DNA of 11,302 nt from Bacteroidota bacterium (lineage in GTDB: Bacteria; Bacteroidota; Bacteroidia; Flavobacteriales; Weeksellaceae), in contig JAEZYN010000094.1 in NCBI GenBank assembly GCA_023419095.1, positions 1 to 11,302 on the forward strand, written 5' to 3'. Position numbers and translations under genes: made by a program. Shown in pieces: positions 1-7,754 of the stretch (positions are counted from its first letter, which is position 1; each line of letters begins with the position of its first letter). Below the pieces are notes generated by a model. The model was not told the origin of the DNA, made no database searches, and saw only the letters and a program-made list of their open reading frames with translations.

Positions 1-46
1 CAGCGCTTCGCTCGCGCCATACAAAACCGGACCACGAAATTACATC

Positions 47-898
47 CTATTTTATTCCCCATACCATCCTGTCATTCCCGGAAATATCTTTCACGAGTTC
101 CGCGCGGGTCAGAACCTCTTCAAACAACCGACACGTTTCCGGTCCCATCTTTTGATTGATTTCCAGGAAGACCATTCCGCCCTCTGCCAGATGTTTTTTG
201 CAGTCCCAAGCGATCTTTTCGTAAAATATGAGCGCATTTTCGGTGGGTGAAAACAGCGCCATTTCGGGTTCAAAATCTTTCACAGAGACGGCGATATCCG
301 ATTTTTCATTCTGTCCGATGTAGGGTGGATTCGAAATGATCACCTCAAAAACATCAGAAAGTTCAGAATTCAGATAATCTGCATGGATGAAATTGATATC
401 CACGTTGTGCAGTGCCGCGTTTTTCTGCGCAACTTCAAGCGCTTTCTGAGAGAAGTCGACGGCACAAACTTTAGCCTCCGGAAAATGCTTTTTCAGGATT
501 ATCGGAATGATACCACTGCCGGTCCCAATATCAAGTATTTTTAGCGTTCTCTTGGTGGTATGTATGCGGTTTATTTGTCCAATCGCCAGTTCTAGCAGTT
601 CTTCCGTTTCGGGTCTCGGAACCAACACATCTTCAGTCACAATAAAATCAACACCGTAAAATTCGGTTTTTCCGAGGATTTGCTGGAAGGGTTTTCCGCT
701 TTTCAGTTCGTTTAGAGCCTGTATAAGTACTTTTGTTTGGTCTTCGGTTAGGATTAAATCCAAAGACCGCCGCTGTTCCATTCGGCTTAGACCTACAAAT
801 TCTGTTGTGAATACCGCAAACAGCTCCGTGATTTCGCCTGCATCATAAATTGCGCTTAATTCAGTTTTATATACATCTTTCAGATCCTGTAAAGTCAT
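47..898 (-). CDS. prmC: Peptide chain release factor N5-glutamine methyltransferase PrmC
   Basis: PrmC methylates the glutamine of the GGQ motif in release factors RF1 and RF2, using S-adenosylmethionine, and so tunes translation termination in the cytosol. The 283-aa product has the expected layout: a helical N-terminal domain (about 1-85), a PRPETE stretch at 94-99 at the linker, the SAM-binding motif I DIGTGSG at 123-129 followed by an acidic residue after the next strand (AVDFS, 146-150), and the family-defining NPPY motif at 190-193 that holds the substrate glutamine. Length is normal for PrmC. The start ATG (896-898) fits the family N-terminus. It is divergent from the NlpC/P60 gene, with 161 bp between the two starts. 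I see no perfect TAnnTTTG box on its side of that gap. Identification by motifs is strong. Confidence 0.95.
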   Translation of the reverse strand: MTLQDLKDVYKTELSAIYDAGEITELFAVFTTEFVGLSRMEQRRSLDLILTEDQTKVLIQALNELKSGKPFQQILGKTEFYGVDFIVTEDVLVPRPETEELLELAIGQINRIHTTKRTLKILDIGTGSGIIPIILKKHFPEAKVCAVDFSQKALEVAQKNAALHNVDINFIHADYLNSELSDVFEVIISNPPYIGQNEKSDIAVSVKDFEPEMALFSPTENALIFYEKIAWDCKKHLAEGGMVFLEINQKMGPETCRLFEEVLTRAELVKDISGNDRMVWGIK

Positions 899-1030
899 TG
901 TTTTTTGCTTGAAGTTTTTAAATATAAATAATTTTTAACCAAAAACTTTTGATGAAGATATTTTTAAGATTAAAAATCTATTAACACCCGGAAAACGCTG
1001 TGATATTCAGCTTAGACAAAATAATTTTAG

Positions 1031-1038
1031 TACTTTTG
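1031..1038 (+). promoter_or_regulatory. Promoter -7 box for the NlpC/P60 lipoprotein gene
   Basis: TACTTTTG is a perfect match to the Bacteroidetes -7 consensus TAnnTTTG, ending 21 nt before the ATG at 1060. The -33 side is weak: no clear TTG at the usual distance, only TTAG at 1012-1015. The box lies inside the longest possible reading frame (from 1000), which supports the later ATG as the real start. Confidence 0.6.
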
Positions 1039-1059
1039 AACCTCAGTGCTAACTCTACT

Positions 1060-1596
1060 ATGAAAAAACTTTTTCTGGCCGTCCTGGCATTGCTCCTGGT
1101 TTCATGTGGCGCTTCCAAACCCGCTGTTGTGAAGCGAAGCGTTCCAACAAAAACCGTTGCAAAATCTCCCAACTTAAAGAGTCTGGAATCTAATTTTTCC
1201 GGCAAACTGAATTCGCAGATCGAAGAGATTCTCCGCGATGCGCAAAAATATCTCGGTGCACCTTACAAATACGCCGGAAATACATCGGCGGGTTTCGACT
1301 GTTCCGGTTTGGTGGTAAAAGTTTTCGATGAGAACAAAACGAAACTGCCACGCCGCTCCGAAGACCAGTCGAGTACCGGAAAAGAAGTAAACATCCGCGA
1401 CGCCAAACCCGGTGATTTGGTGTTTTTCGCCACAGCGGGCGGTAGCCGCGTTTCGCATGTGGGTATTGTGCACGACATTGGTCATGGCGGCGAGGTGAAA
1501 TTCATTCATGCTTCTACGTCAAAAGGCGTCATCATTTCATCGCTGAACGAAAAATACTGGAATCAGGCGTATCTTTTCGTGCGCAGAGTTTTGTAG
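1060..1596 (+). CDS. NlpC/P60-family cell-wall endopeptidase, lipoprotein
   Basis: This is a predicted papain-like endopeptidase that cuts peptidoglycan stem peptides (typically the gamma-D-Glu-mDAP bond) outside the inner membrane. The 178-aa product begins with a lipoprotein signal: MKK, a leucine-rich core and the lipobox LVSC with the acylated cysteine at 16. A linker of about 35 residues follows, then the NlpC/P60 domain (about 53-178). The catalytic cysteine is in FDCSG (Cys81), the histidine in SHVGIV (His133), and the third polar residue is probably His150 in FIHAS. I chose the ATG at 1060 because it starts the signal peptide exactly. The frame is open back to 1000, but that would add 20 residues in front of the signal and would overlap the promoter box at 1031-1038. 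Being mDAP-directed, its position beside dapD may be meaningful, but the link is inference. Confidence 0.9.
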   Translation: MKKLFLAVLALLLVSCGASKPAVVKRSVPTKTVAKSPNLKSLESNFSGKLNSQIEEILRDAQKYLGAPYKYAGNTSAGFDCSGLVVKVFDENKTKLPRRSEDQSSTGKEVNIRDAKPGDLVFFATAGGSRVSHVGIVHDIGHGGEVKFIHASTSKGVIISSLNEKYWNQAYLFVRRVL

Positions 1597-1601
1597 ATTT
1601 G
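1594..1601 (+). promoter_or_regulatory. Promoter -7 box for dapD, overlapping the upstream stop codon
   Basis: TAGATTTG is a perfect TAnnTTTG match. Its first three bases are the TAG stop codon of the NlpC/P60 gene. The -33 region would fall in a T-run near 1574-1577 (TTTT, not a clean TTG), with 16 nt between. Transcription starting a few bases downstream would give dapD a leader of roughly 30 nt. It suggests dapD and the genes behind it can be transcribed independently of the lipoprotein gene. Confidence 0.6.
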
Positions 1602-1635
1602 CGGCCTCAATTTTAATATTTAAAAATAATCAGAT

Positions 1636-2445
1636 ATGTTACAGCAGACCATCGAGAATATTTGGGATAACCGCGACCTTTTGCAGAATGCAGACAGCCA
1701 GGCGGCGATACGCGAGGTAATCCGCCAACTTGACCTAGGCGAATTGCGTGTTGCGGAGCCTACCAATAATGGCTGGAAAGTAAATGAATGGGTGAAGAAA
1801 GCGGTGGTGATGTACTTCCCGATCCAAAAGATGGAAACTATAGAAGTGGGTCCGTTCGAATTTCACGATAAGATGCCATTAAAAAGAAATTATGCCGAAA
1901 AAGGCGTTCGCGTGGTGCCGCATGCAGTTGCCAGAGAAGGTGCGTATATTGCGCCGGGCGTGATCCTGATGCCGTCTTATGTGAATATCGGTGCGTATGT
2001 TGATTCCGGAACTATGGTAGACACGTGGGCGACGGTAGGTAGCTGTGCGCAGATCGGGAAAGACGTACACCTGAGTGGTGGAGTAGGTATCGGTGGAGTT
2101 TTAGAGCCGTTGCAGGCTGCGCCGGTTATCATCGAAGATAACGTTTTCGTGGGTTCCAGATGCATCGTCGTTGAAGGTGTGCATGTGGAAAGAGAGGCTG
2201 TTCTAGGCGCAAATGTGGTGCTTACGGCATCCACAAAAATCATTGATGTTACAGAAGATGATCCAATCGAAATTAAAGGTCGTGTACCCGCACGTTCGGT
2301 GGTGATTCCGGGAAGTTATACCAAAGAATTTCCGGCCGGAGAATTTCAGGTTCCGTGCGCGCTGATCATCGGTAAGAGAAAAGAATCTACCGATAAGAAA
2401 ACCTCACTGAATGATGCGCTTCGCGAAAATAACGTCGCAGTATAA
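1636..2445 (+). CDS. dapD: 2,3,4,5-tetrahydropyridine-2,6-dicarboxylate N-succinyltransferase
   Basis: DapD transfers succinyl from succinyl-CoA to tetrahydrodipicolinate in the succinylase branch of lysine and meso-diaminopimelate synthesis, feeding peptidoglycan. The 269-aa product has the helical N-terminal domain (about 1-95) and then a left-handed beta-helix of isoleucine-patch hexapeptide repeats (about 100-200, for example IAPGVI, VNIGAY, VDSGTM, AQIGKD). The LEP turn at 156-158 and the glycine-rich stretch HLSGGVGIGG just before it are typical of DapD rather than of other hexapeptide acyltransferases. Length is normal. The ATG at 1636 is preceded by an A/T-rich leader, as is usual in this phylum. 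It heads a plus-strand run: the next gene starts 9 nt after its stop. Confidence 0.96.
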   Translation: MLQQTIENIWDNRDLLQNADSQAAIREVIRQLDLGELRVAEPTNNGWKVNEWVKKAVVMYFPIQKMETIEVGPFEFHDKMPLKRNYAEKGVRVVPHAVAREGAYIAPGVILMPSYVNIGAYVDSGTMVDTWATVGSCAQIGKDVHLSGGVGIGGVLEPLQAAPVIIEDNVFVGSRCIVVEGVHVEREAVLGANVVLTASTKIIDVTEDDPIEIKGRVPARSVVIPGSYTKEFPAGEFQVPCALIIGKRKESTDKKTSLNDALRENNVAV

Positions 2446-2454
2446 CCCTGCACC

Positions 2455-3621
2455 GTGAAATCTAAATTCTTAAAATTCATTTCAGATCCCAAATATATTT
2501 TTGGGATTTATTTTCTTGTTTCTGCCGCTTCTGCCATTGCAAAATATCTGGGCGGACCGCTGAAATATAATAATTATCTGATTTTTAAGAATGTCTTCGT
2601 AAACACGCTGAGTGAGCGGAATATTTATTCATACTATCCAGACGCGCATTTTGATGCCAATCATTACGGCATCCTGTTCAGCGTAATCATCGCGCCATTT
2701 GCATTGCTTCCCGATTGGTTCGGAATGGTTTTGTGGAACGTCGCTAATGCCGCCATTTTCACCTATGCCATCCATAAATTACCGTTCCCGAACCAGTATA
2801 AAGCGTTTTTTGCGTGGCTGTGTCTGCAGGAATTTATCACAGCCGCGGTGAGTCTTCAATTTAACATTGCATTGACGGGATTACTAATGCTGTCCGCTGT
2901 GTACGTTTATGAGCGGAAGGAAGCCAAATCTGCCTTCGCGATCTTAGTTGGTTTCTTCGTGAAACTGTACGGAATCGCGGGTCTTTCATCATTTTTCTTT
3001 ATTAAAAATAAACTTCGGTTTATCGGTGCATTCATCGCGGTTGCGGTTTTGTTTTTCATCCTGCCAATGATAATCTCAAATCCCGGCTTTGGTTTAAGAT
3101 CTTATGCGGATTGGTACCAGTCTTTATCGGAGAAAAATATGTCGAATCAGGTATTGGGCAACCGTCAGGATTACTCATTGATGGGAATTGTGCGGCGGAT
3201 CAGCGGCGCAGAAATTTCAAACCTTACATTTCTGCTGCCGGGTATTGTTTTGTTTGGATTACCGTATCTTCGGATTAAACAGTTCAAAAATTTGGCTTTC
3301 CAAATGATGATTCTGGCGTCCACGCTTTTGTTTATCGTGCTTTTCAGTTCCGGTTCCGAATCGCCTACCTTTATCATAGCGGTTTCGGGTGTGATGTTGT
3401 GGTTTTTGATGCAGAAAGAAAAAACGGCAGTTGATATCGCGCTGTTGGTATTCGTTATCATACTCACGTGCTTTTCGTTTTCAGATCTGTTTCCGAAGTC
3501 AATTAAGGAAAATTATATCATGAAATATTCGCTCAAGGCTTTGCCGTGCTGCGTAGTGTGGTTTCGGGTATGCTATGAACTCATGACGAAAGATTTTGCA
3601 AAAGATTATAAATTCGCATAA
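2455..3621 (+). CDS. GT87-like (DUF2029) multi-pass membrane glycosyltransferase
   Basis: A 388-aa integral membrane protein with about nine hydrophobic segments. The N-terminal part has the GT-C pattern of the GT87/DUF2029 family: a luminal loop with paired aromatic and acidic residues (YSYYPDAHFDANHYG, about 58-72), then a helix beginning LFSVIIAPFALLP, a QFN stretch at 135-137 and KLYG at 170-173. GT87 enzymes use polyprenyl-phosphate-linked sugars as donors and add them to glycolipid or glycan acceptors on the outer face of the inner membrane. Here that fits the polyprenyl-phosphate GT2 gene immediately downstream, which could make the donor. The start is GTG at 2455, 9 nt after the dapD stop; no ATG gives a better N-terminus. 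Acceptor and sugar cannot be read from the sequence. Distant GT-C families are the alternative. Confidence 0.7.
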   Translation: MKSKFLKFISDPKYIFGIYFLVSAASAIAKYLGGPLKYNNYLIFKNVFVNTLSERNIYSYYPDAHFDANHYGILFSVIIAPFALLPDWFGMVLWNVANAAIFTYAIHKLPFPNQYKAFFAWLCLQEFITAAVSLQFNIALTGLLMLSAVYVYERKEAKSAFAILVGFFVKLYGIAGLSSFFFIKNKLRFIGAFIAVAVLFFILPMIISNPGFGLRSYADWYQSLSEKNMSNQVLGNRQDYSLMGIVRRISGAEISNLTFLLPGIVLFGLPYLRIKQFKNLAFQMMILASTLLFIVLFSSGSESPTFIIAVSGVMLWFLMQKEKTAVDIALLVFVIILTCFSFSDLFPKSIKENYIMKYSLKALPCCVVWFRVCYELMTKDFAKDYKFA

Positions 3622-3631
3622 AACATTTACG

Positions 3632-4558
3632 GTGAAAAAAATCTCAATTGTAATTCCGGCACATAACGAAGAAGGCAACATCGTGTTGATCTATGACGCG
3701 GTTGCACGCGTTTTTGCATCACTGAATTATACATTTGAAATTATTTTTGTCAATGATGGAAGTACCGACGACACTCAAAATGTCTTAGAGAAACTATCAA
3801 AACTCCACCCCGAAATAAAAACCATCGAATTTTCGCGGAACTTCGGCCATCAGCCGGCCGTGAAAGCCGGCCTTGACCTTGCTGACGGTGATGCTGTAAT
3901 TTCGATGGATGCCGATCTGCAGCATCCTGCTGAACTTATTCCGACGCTTATTGCAAAGTGGGAAGAAGGCTACGATGTGGTTTACACCATCCGTAAATAC
4001 CCAAAGCAGATATCGATGTTCAAAAGGAAATCGTCATCGCTTTATTACCGCTTCCTCACGGCAATTTCTGATGTAGATATGAGCGAGGGTGGCGGCTCAG
4101 ATTTCAGGCTGATGGATGCAGCGGTGGTGCGTGTAATGCGCAACATGAACGAATCTGACATCTTTCTGCGCGGACTTACCCACTGGATGGGCTTTCGGCA
4201 GACCGGCTTAAGATTTACGGCTGGACAACGCGTTTCAGGCCAAAGCAGCTACAACCTCAAAAAAATGATGCGTTTCGCTTTCACCGGCATCACGGCATTC
4301 AGCGTTAAACCACTTTATCTGGCGGCGTATCTTGGCTTTATCTTTTCAGCTTTTGCCGCTGTGGGTTATGGTATTTATGTAATCAATTCATTCGTAGACG
4401 GCACAGAGATTTCCGGTTGGGCTTCGCTGATCATGACCGTTGTGTTTTTTGGCGGGGTTCAGCTAATCATGCTTGGGATAATCGGCATTTATTTAGGCAA
4501 AATTTTCAAGCAGGTTAAGGACAGACCCAACTACATCATCAGATCTAAAAATTTTTAA
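3632..4558 (+). CDS. Polyprenyl-phosphate glycosyltransferase, GT2 (GtrB/DPM1-like)
   Basis: This enzyme probably transfers a sugar from a nucleotide donor to undecaprenyl phosphate, giving a membrane-bound sugar donor for a GT-C enzyme such as the preceding gene product. The 308-aa product has a GT-A domain (about 1-215) opening with ISIVIPAHNEE, NDGSTDD at 41-47, the metal-binding DAD at 93-95, SDFRLMD at 156-162 and GQSSYNLKK at 203-211. Two membrane helices follow (about 229-252 and 264-288), the usual GtrB/ArnC-type tail, ending in a basic cytoplasmic segment. I chose the GTG at 3632, 10 nt after the preceding stop, because it places VIPAHNEE at the usual distance from the N-terminus. 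An ATG at 3596 is in frame but would overlap the previous gene by 26 nt and add 12 unsupported residues. Confidence 0.87.
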   Translation: MKKISIVIPAHNEEGNIVLIYDAVARVFASLNYTFEIIFVNDGSTDDTQNVLEKLSKLHPEIKTIEFSRNFGHQPAVKAGLDLADGDAVISMDADLQHPAELIPTLIAKWEEGYDVVYTIRKYPKQISMFKRKSSSLYYRFLTAISDVDMSEGGGSDFRLMDAAVVRVMRNMNESDIFLRGLTHWMGFRQTGLRFTAGQRVSGQSSYNLKKMMRFAFTGITAFSVKPLYLAAYLGFIFSAFAAVGYGIYVINSFVDGTEISGWASLIMTVVFFGGVQLIMLGIIGIYLGKIFKQVKDRPNYIIRSKNF

Positions 4559-4559
4559 T

Positions 4560-5336
4560 ATGGTTTTGCTCAGTTTTGATATCGAAGAATTTGATATGCC
4601 TTTTGAATATGGCGGTGAAATCAGTTTTGAGGAACAACTCGAAATATCGCGGCGCGGCCTGATCGAAATCCTTGCGCTGCTCAGCAAACACAATGCAAAA
4701 GCTACTTTCTTTTCCACCGTTGTCTTTGCTGAAAATAACAAAGACCTGATCGTGCAGCTATTGGAAGAAGGTCATGAGCTCGCTTCACATACGTGGTTCC
4801 ATTCAAAATTTTCTGTTGAAGACCTGAAAAAATCGCGTGAGAAGTTGGCGGAAATGTTCGGGACTAATGTTTCCGGCCTGCGGATGCCGCGAATGAAAAA
4901 AGTAGATTATAAGGATGTCGAAGCTGCGGGCTATACCTACAATTCATCGGTCAATCCTACATTTTTACCTGGAAAATACAACAATCTTGGTGCTTCAAGG
5001 ACTTTTTTTCGTGAGGGAAAACTACTTCAGGTTCCTGCATCTGTATCACCCATACTCCGGATTCCGCTGTTTTGGCTGAGTTTCCATAATTTCCCGCTGA
5101 CATTTTATAAATCTTTGAGTAAAAGTGTACTTAAAAAAGACAATTATCTGAACATCTATTTTCATCCTTGGGAGTTTGCCGATATTCAAGATGAAAAACT
5201 GAGATTACCCGGATTTACAACTAAAAATACCGGTCTGGAAATGGTGAAAAGCTTTAATGAATTTTTGATCTGGCTTAATAAAAACGGTTATTCATTTGGT
5301 ACATTTCAGGAATTTGAACAAAAAGTAAACGCATGA
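4560..5336 (+). CDS. Polysaccharide deacetylase family protein (CE4-like)
   Basis: A 258-aa NodB-homology protein, expected to remove N- or O-acetyl groups from a sugar using a metal ion. Visible CE4 landmarks are the N-terminal strand with the catalytic aspartate (LLSFDIEEFD, Asp7), the metal-binding motif SHTWFH (His77 and His81, with His72 just before), RMPR at 108-111 corresponding to the R-x-P motif, and a late histidine in YFHPWEF (His202). The SFDIEE form resembles the SFDVED type seen in capsule and exopolysaccharide clusters more than the TFDDG type of chitin or peptidoglycan deacetylases. There is no signal peptide, so it probably acts in the cytosol or at the inner membrane on a lipid-linked intermediate. 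It starts 1 nt after the GT2 stop and overlaps the GT4 gene by ATGA, so translation is tightly coupled. The substrate is unknown. Confidence 0.85.
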   Translation: MVLLSFDIEEFDMPFEYGGEISFEEQLEISRRGLIEILALLSKHNAKATFFSTVVFAENNKDLIVQLLEEGHELASHTWFHSKFSVEDLKKSREKLAEMFGTNVSGLRMPRMKKVDYKDVEAAGYTYNSSVNPTFLPGKYNNLGASRTFFREGKLLQVPASVSPILRIPLFWLSFHNFPLTFYKSLSKSVLKKDNYLNIYFHPWEFADIQDEKLRLPGFTTKNTGLEMVKSFNEFLIWLNKNGYSFGTFQEFEQKVNA

Positions 5337-6436
5337 AAATTGCTTTTGACGCTAAACGGTTTTTTAATAACAGTTCGGGTTTAGGAAACTATTCGCGGGA
5401 CCTGGTGCGTGTATTGGCCATTTATTTTCCGGACAATGAGTATCTGCTTTTAAACAAATCCAAAAGTTCGAAAGGCGATGAGATTTTAAATCAGGCCAAT
5501 GTCGAATTTATCGCAACATCTAAAGGCAAATTTTCGCGCCAACTGAAATTGGGTAAAAACGCCCAGCAAGCCGGCGCAGACATTTTCCACGGACTTTCCG
5601 GCGAACTGCCCTTGAAATGGAACTCGAAACCCATTAAGAAAGTCGTGACCATTCACGACCTTATCTTTCTGAAATTTCCAAAATATTATTCTTTTTTCGA
5701 TCGTAAAATTCATTTTTGGAAATTCCGCCGCGCTGCACACCAAGCCGACAAAATTATTGCGATTTCAGAACAAACAAAAAAGGATATTATTCAGTATTTA
5801 AAGTTGCCGGAAGAAAGGATTTGTGTGGTTTATCAGGGTTGTCATGACGCTTTTAAAGTAAAGAAATCTGAAGACGAACTGAATGAGCTGAAACTTAAAT
5901 TTGCACTTCCTGAACGTTTTTTATTAAATGTTGGCACCATTGAGGAGCGAAAAAATCTTCTCAGAGTTGTGAAAGCCATTAAAGAAAATGAAATTCCTTT
6001 GGTGGTAATTGGACGCAAAACCAAATATTTTAAACGCGTAAACCGGTTCATAATTAAAAACAAAATGCAGCAACGCGTCCATTTCCTTGAAGGAGTTTCG
6101 ATGAACGAACTTGCAGCACTTTACCAGCTCGCGGATGTTTTTGTTTACCCAAGTGTGTATGAAGGTTTTGGAATACCGGTAATAGAAGCGCTCTTTTCGG
6201 GTACCGCGGTCATCACCAGTAACACGAGTTCATTACCGGAAGCCGGTGGGCCGGATTCGCTCTATGTGAATCCTGAAAATGTGGAAGATTTGAAAGCTAA
6301 AATCGAGTTTCTGTGGAACAACGAATCTGAACGAAGGCGCCGCGCAGAAAAAGGTTTGGAGTATGCCAAAAAATTTGAAGAGGAAAGAGTAGCAGGCGAT
6401 ATGATGCGTATTTATCAAAGCCTTTTTGAGCGTTAA
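5333..6436 (+). CDS. Glycosyltransferase family 4 (GT-B fold)
   Basis: A 367-aa retaining GT-B glycosyltransferase. The N-terminal Rossmann domain opens KIAFDAKRF and carries the acceptor-side glycine loop GLGNYSR (16-22) and TIHDL (106-110). The C-terminal donor-binding domain has NVGTIEERKN (199-208), the family's G-T-x-x-x-R-K-N region, and the E-x7-E signature EGFGIPVIE (277-285). It probably adds a sugar from a nucleotide donor to a lipid-linked or glycan acceptor at the cytoplasmic face. It begins with ATG overlapping the deacetylase stop (ATGA, 5333-5336), so it is the last gene of the glycan unit. Its stop faces the M28 gene's stop across 71 nt holding a hairpin. The sugar and linkage cannot be inferred. 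Confidence 0.9.
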   Translation: MKIAFDAKRFFNNSSGLGNYSRDLVRVLAIYFPDNEYLLLNKSKSSKGDEILNQANVEFIATSKGKFSRQLKLGKNAQQAGADIFHGLSGELPLKWNSKPIKKVVTIHDLIFLKFPKYYSFFDRKIHFWKFRRAAHQADKIIAISEQTKKDIIQYLKLPEERICVVYQGCHDAFKVKKSEDELNELKLKFALPERFLLNVGTIEERKNLLRVVKAIKENEIPLVVIGRKTKYFKRVNRFIIKNKMQQRVHFLEGVSMNELAALYQLADVFVYPSVYEGFGIPVIEALFSGTAVITSNTSSLPEAGGPDSLYVNPENVEDLKAKIEFLWNNESERRRRAEKGLEYAKKFEEERVAGDMMRIYQSLFER

Positions 6437-6456
6437 TCGGGCTGGCGTTTTTAAAT

Positions 6457-6484
6457 AAAAAAGCAGAAAGTATTCGTTTCTGCT
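6457..6484 (-). terminator. Rho-independent terminator of the M28 peptidase gene
   Basis: A perfect 8-bp inverted repeat (AGCAGAAA at 6462-6469 and TTTCTGCT at 6477-6484) encloses a 7-nt loop. Read on the minus strand it is followed by a run of T (complement of 6457-6462), so it ends the minus-strand peptidase transcript 24 nt past its stop. On the plus strand no T-run follows, so it would end the GT4 transcript only weakly. Confidence 0.75.
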
Positions 6485-6507
6485 CTATATTCGAAAATAT
6501 TCTAAAT

Positions 6508-7668
6508 TTACTTTCTCACGATCAGTTTTTTACTTACCGGTTCGTTATCGATCATCGCTGTGACAATATAAGTGCCGTTTGCAAGGGTGGAAATATCAAT
6601 ATTCTGCTGATTTTCAGATTTTAAAACCTGTCGTCCCGCCAAATCAGTGATAGTAATTTTAAAGTTTTTTGCATCAACACCGACGTTTACATTGCTTTGT
6701 GCAGGATTTGGATAGAGACTTACCCGCTTTGAAATATTGGCTGAACCTGTTGAAAGTGGTGTGGTGTCTGTTGACGCACCCGAAAAATGCTGCACAGCAC
6801 CTACTACGCCGCGCGTGATATTGGTCACGTACGCCGGATCCATATTACTTTTGAGGTCAGTAGACGTATGTTTGTGTGTGGTTTCATTGGTCTCGAATAA
6901 GCCGGTTATCACATAACCTTTTTGCTCAAAAGGCATATAGTCTGATGCATAAGCGTATGACATCGTTGTGAGCAAGCTGCTGTAATTTCTGATATATGAT
7001 GCAAGACTTGTTGTAATGGCCAGGCTCGGCGCGTTGTTAGCAGTTCCACCCGCGCTGGTTTGGTCGCTTTCGCAGGTCACTGTAGTATTGGCTTTGTTAG
7101 TGACGCCACCTATTTCGTCTATATTCAGCACAAAAGCGGTGTTGGGCAGTGAAGGAACCTCCGTGCTGGCAACATATGCTCTGCTGCCGAGCAGACCTTG
7201 CTCTTCACCGGAAAAATTGATGAATTTAATAGAATAGTCAGTCGGCACATTAGCTAAAATCCTTGCTAACTCGAGGATCAGCGCAACGCCCGAGCCATTG
7301 TCATTCGTGCCGCGGCCAACGATGGTATCAAAGTGTCCGCAAATAATGATGAATTTGGAGGCATTGGGACCTGTGCCGGTTTTGGTGACAATAAGGTTTT
7401 TGCTGGAGTAGCCGCTGCCTGTCCACGGGTGCTCCTGAACGTTTTCCGCGGTATAGCCAAAATCAAGATACTTGTTTTTTAGCCAGGTCAGCGTATTTGC
7501 ATTGGCAGTGCTGCCTGTAGTTTTCACGCCCAGTGCTTCAAATTCGGAAAGGAAAGTATTGATGTTAGTTGCCGAAACAAGATCTACTCTCGACTGGTAA
7601 ACCGGAATAGTTTGGCCAAATACGAAAGCGGTAAATACAACAGCTAAAGCGATGAAAGTCTTTTTCAC
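6508..7668 (-). CDS. Secreted M28-family zinc metallopeptidase with T9SS sorting domain
   Basis: A 386-aa exported peptidase, probably an aminopeptidase. Layout: signal peptide (1-18, core FIALAVVFTAFVFG, likely cut before Gln19); M28 domain about 25-295; a Ser/Thr-rich linker; and a type IX (Por) C-terminal sorting domain about 315-386, with YPNPAQS at 319-325 and the closing KKLIVRK. Metal and catalytic residues are readable: GHFD (His112, Asp114), NDNGSG (Asp123), SGEEQGLLGS (Glu155 as likely base, Glu156 as ligand), NIDEIGG (Asp184) and KHTSTD (His267). The protein should cross the outer membrane by the Por system and be released or surface-attached. The start is GTG at 7668, directly before the signal peptide. 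The frame stays open to 7920, but that extension runs through a terminator and into rplT and is not credible. No perfect promoter box was found. Confidence 0.9.
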   Translation of the reverse strand: MKKTFIALAVVFTAFVFGQTIPVYQSRVDLVSATNINTFLSEFEALGVKTTGSTANANTLTWLKNKYLDFGYTAENVQEHPWTGSGYSSKNLIVTKTGTGPNASKFIIICGHFDTIVGRGTNDNGSGVALILELARILANVPTDYSIKFINFSGEEQGLLGSRAYVASTEVPSLPNTAFVLNIDEIGGVTNKANTTVTCESDQTSAGGTANNAPSLAITTSLASYIRNYSSLLTTMSYAYASDYMPFEQKGYVITGLFETNETTHKHTSTDLKSNMDPAYVTNITRGVVGAVQHFSGASTDTTPLSTGSANISKRVSLYPNPAQSNVNVGVDAKNFKITITDLAGRQVLKSENQQNIDISTLANGTYIVTAMIDNEPVSKKLIVRK

Positions 7669-7696
7669 AGGACGGATTTTTATGGGCGTAAAATTA

Positions 7697-7729
7697 AAAT
7701 AAAAAATCCTAAACCGAAGTTCAGGATTT
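7697..7729 (-). terminator. Strong terminator of rpmI-rplT with a C(UUCG)G loop
   Basis: On the minus strand an 11-bp stem (arms complementary to 7719-7729 and 7704-7714, one G-U pair) closes on the exceptionally stable cUUCGg tetraloop (7715-7718) and runs straight into TTTTTTATTTT. It lies 25 nt past the rplT stop. It separates the ribosomal-protein transcript from the M28 gene, which is on the same strand only about 30 nt further on. Confidence 0.9.
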
Positions 7730-7754
7730 AAAAATTGATAACAAAAAATTGTAC

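Noticed and set aside
899..960. Possible prmC promoter on the minus strand (TATATTTA after TTTTTGG)
   Set aside because: The -7 box has a mismatch at its last base, and the spacing of about 13 nt is too short for the flavobacterial pattern.
1000..1059. Upstream extension of the NlpC/P60 gene by 20 codons
   Set aside because: It would bury the lipoprotein signal peptide and overlap a perfect -7 promoter box at 1031-1038.
3596..3631. Earlier ATG start for the GT2 gene
   Set aside because: It overlaps the previous gene by 26 nt and adds residues not expected in front of the VIPAHNEE strand. Still possible, as initiation inside the preceding gene.
7689..7696. Possible -7 box (TAATTTTA on the minus strand) for the peptidase gene
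   Set aside because: One mismatch at the conserved G and no TTG upstream at a suitable distance. In such AT-rich DNA this is expected by chance.
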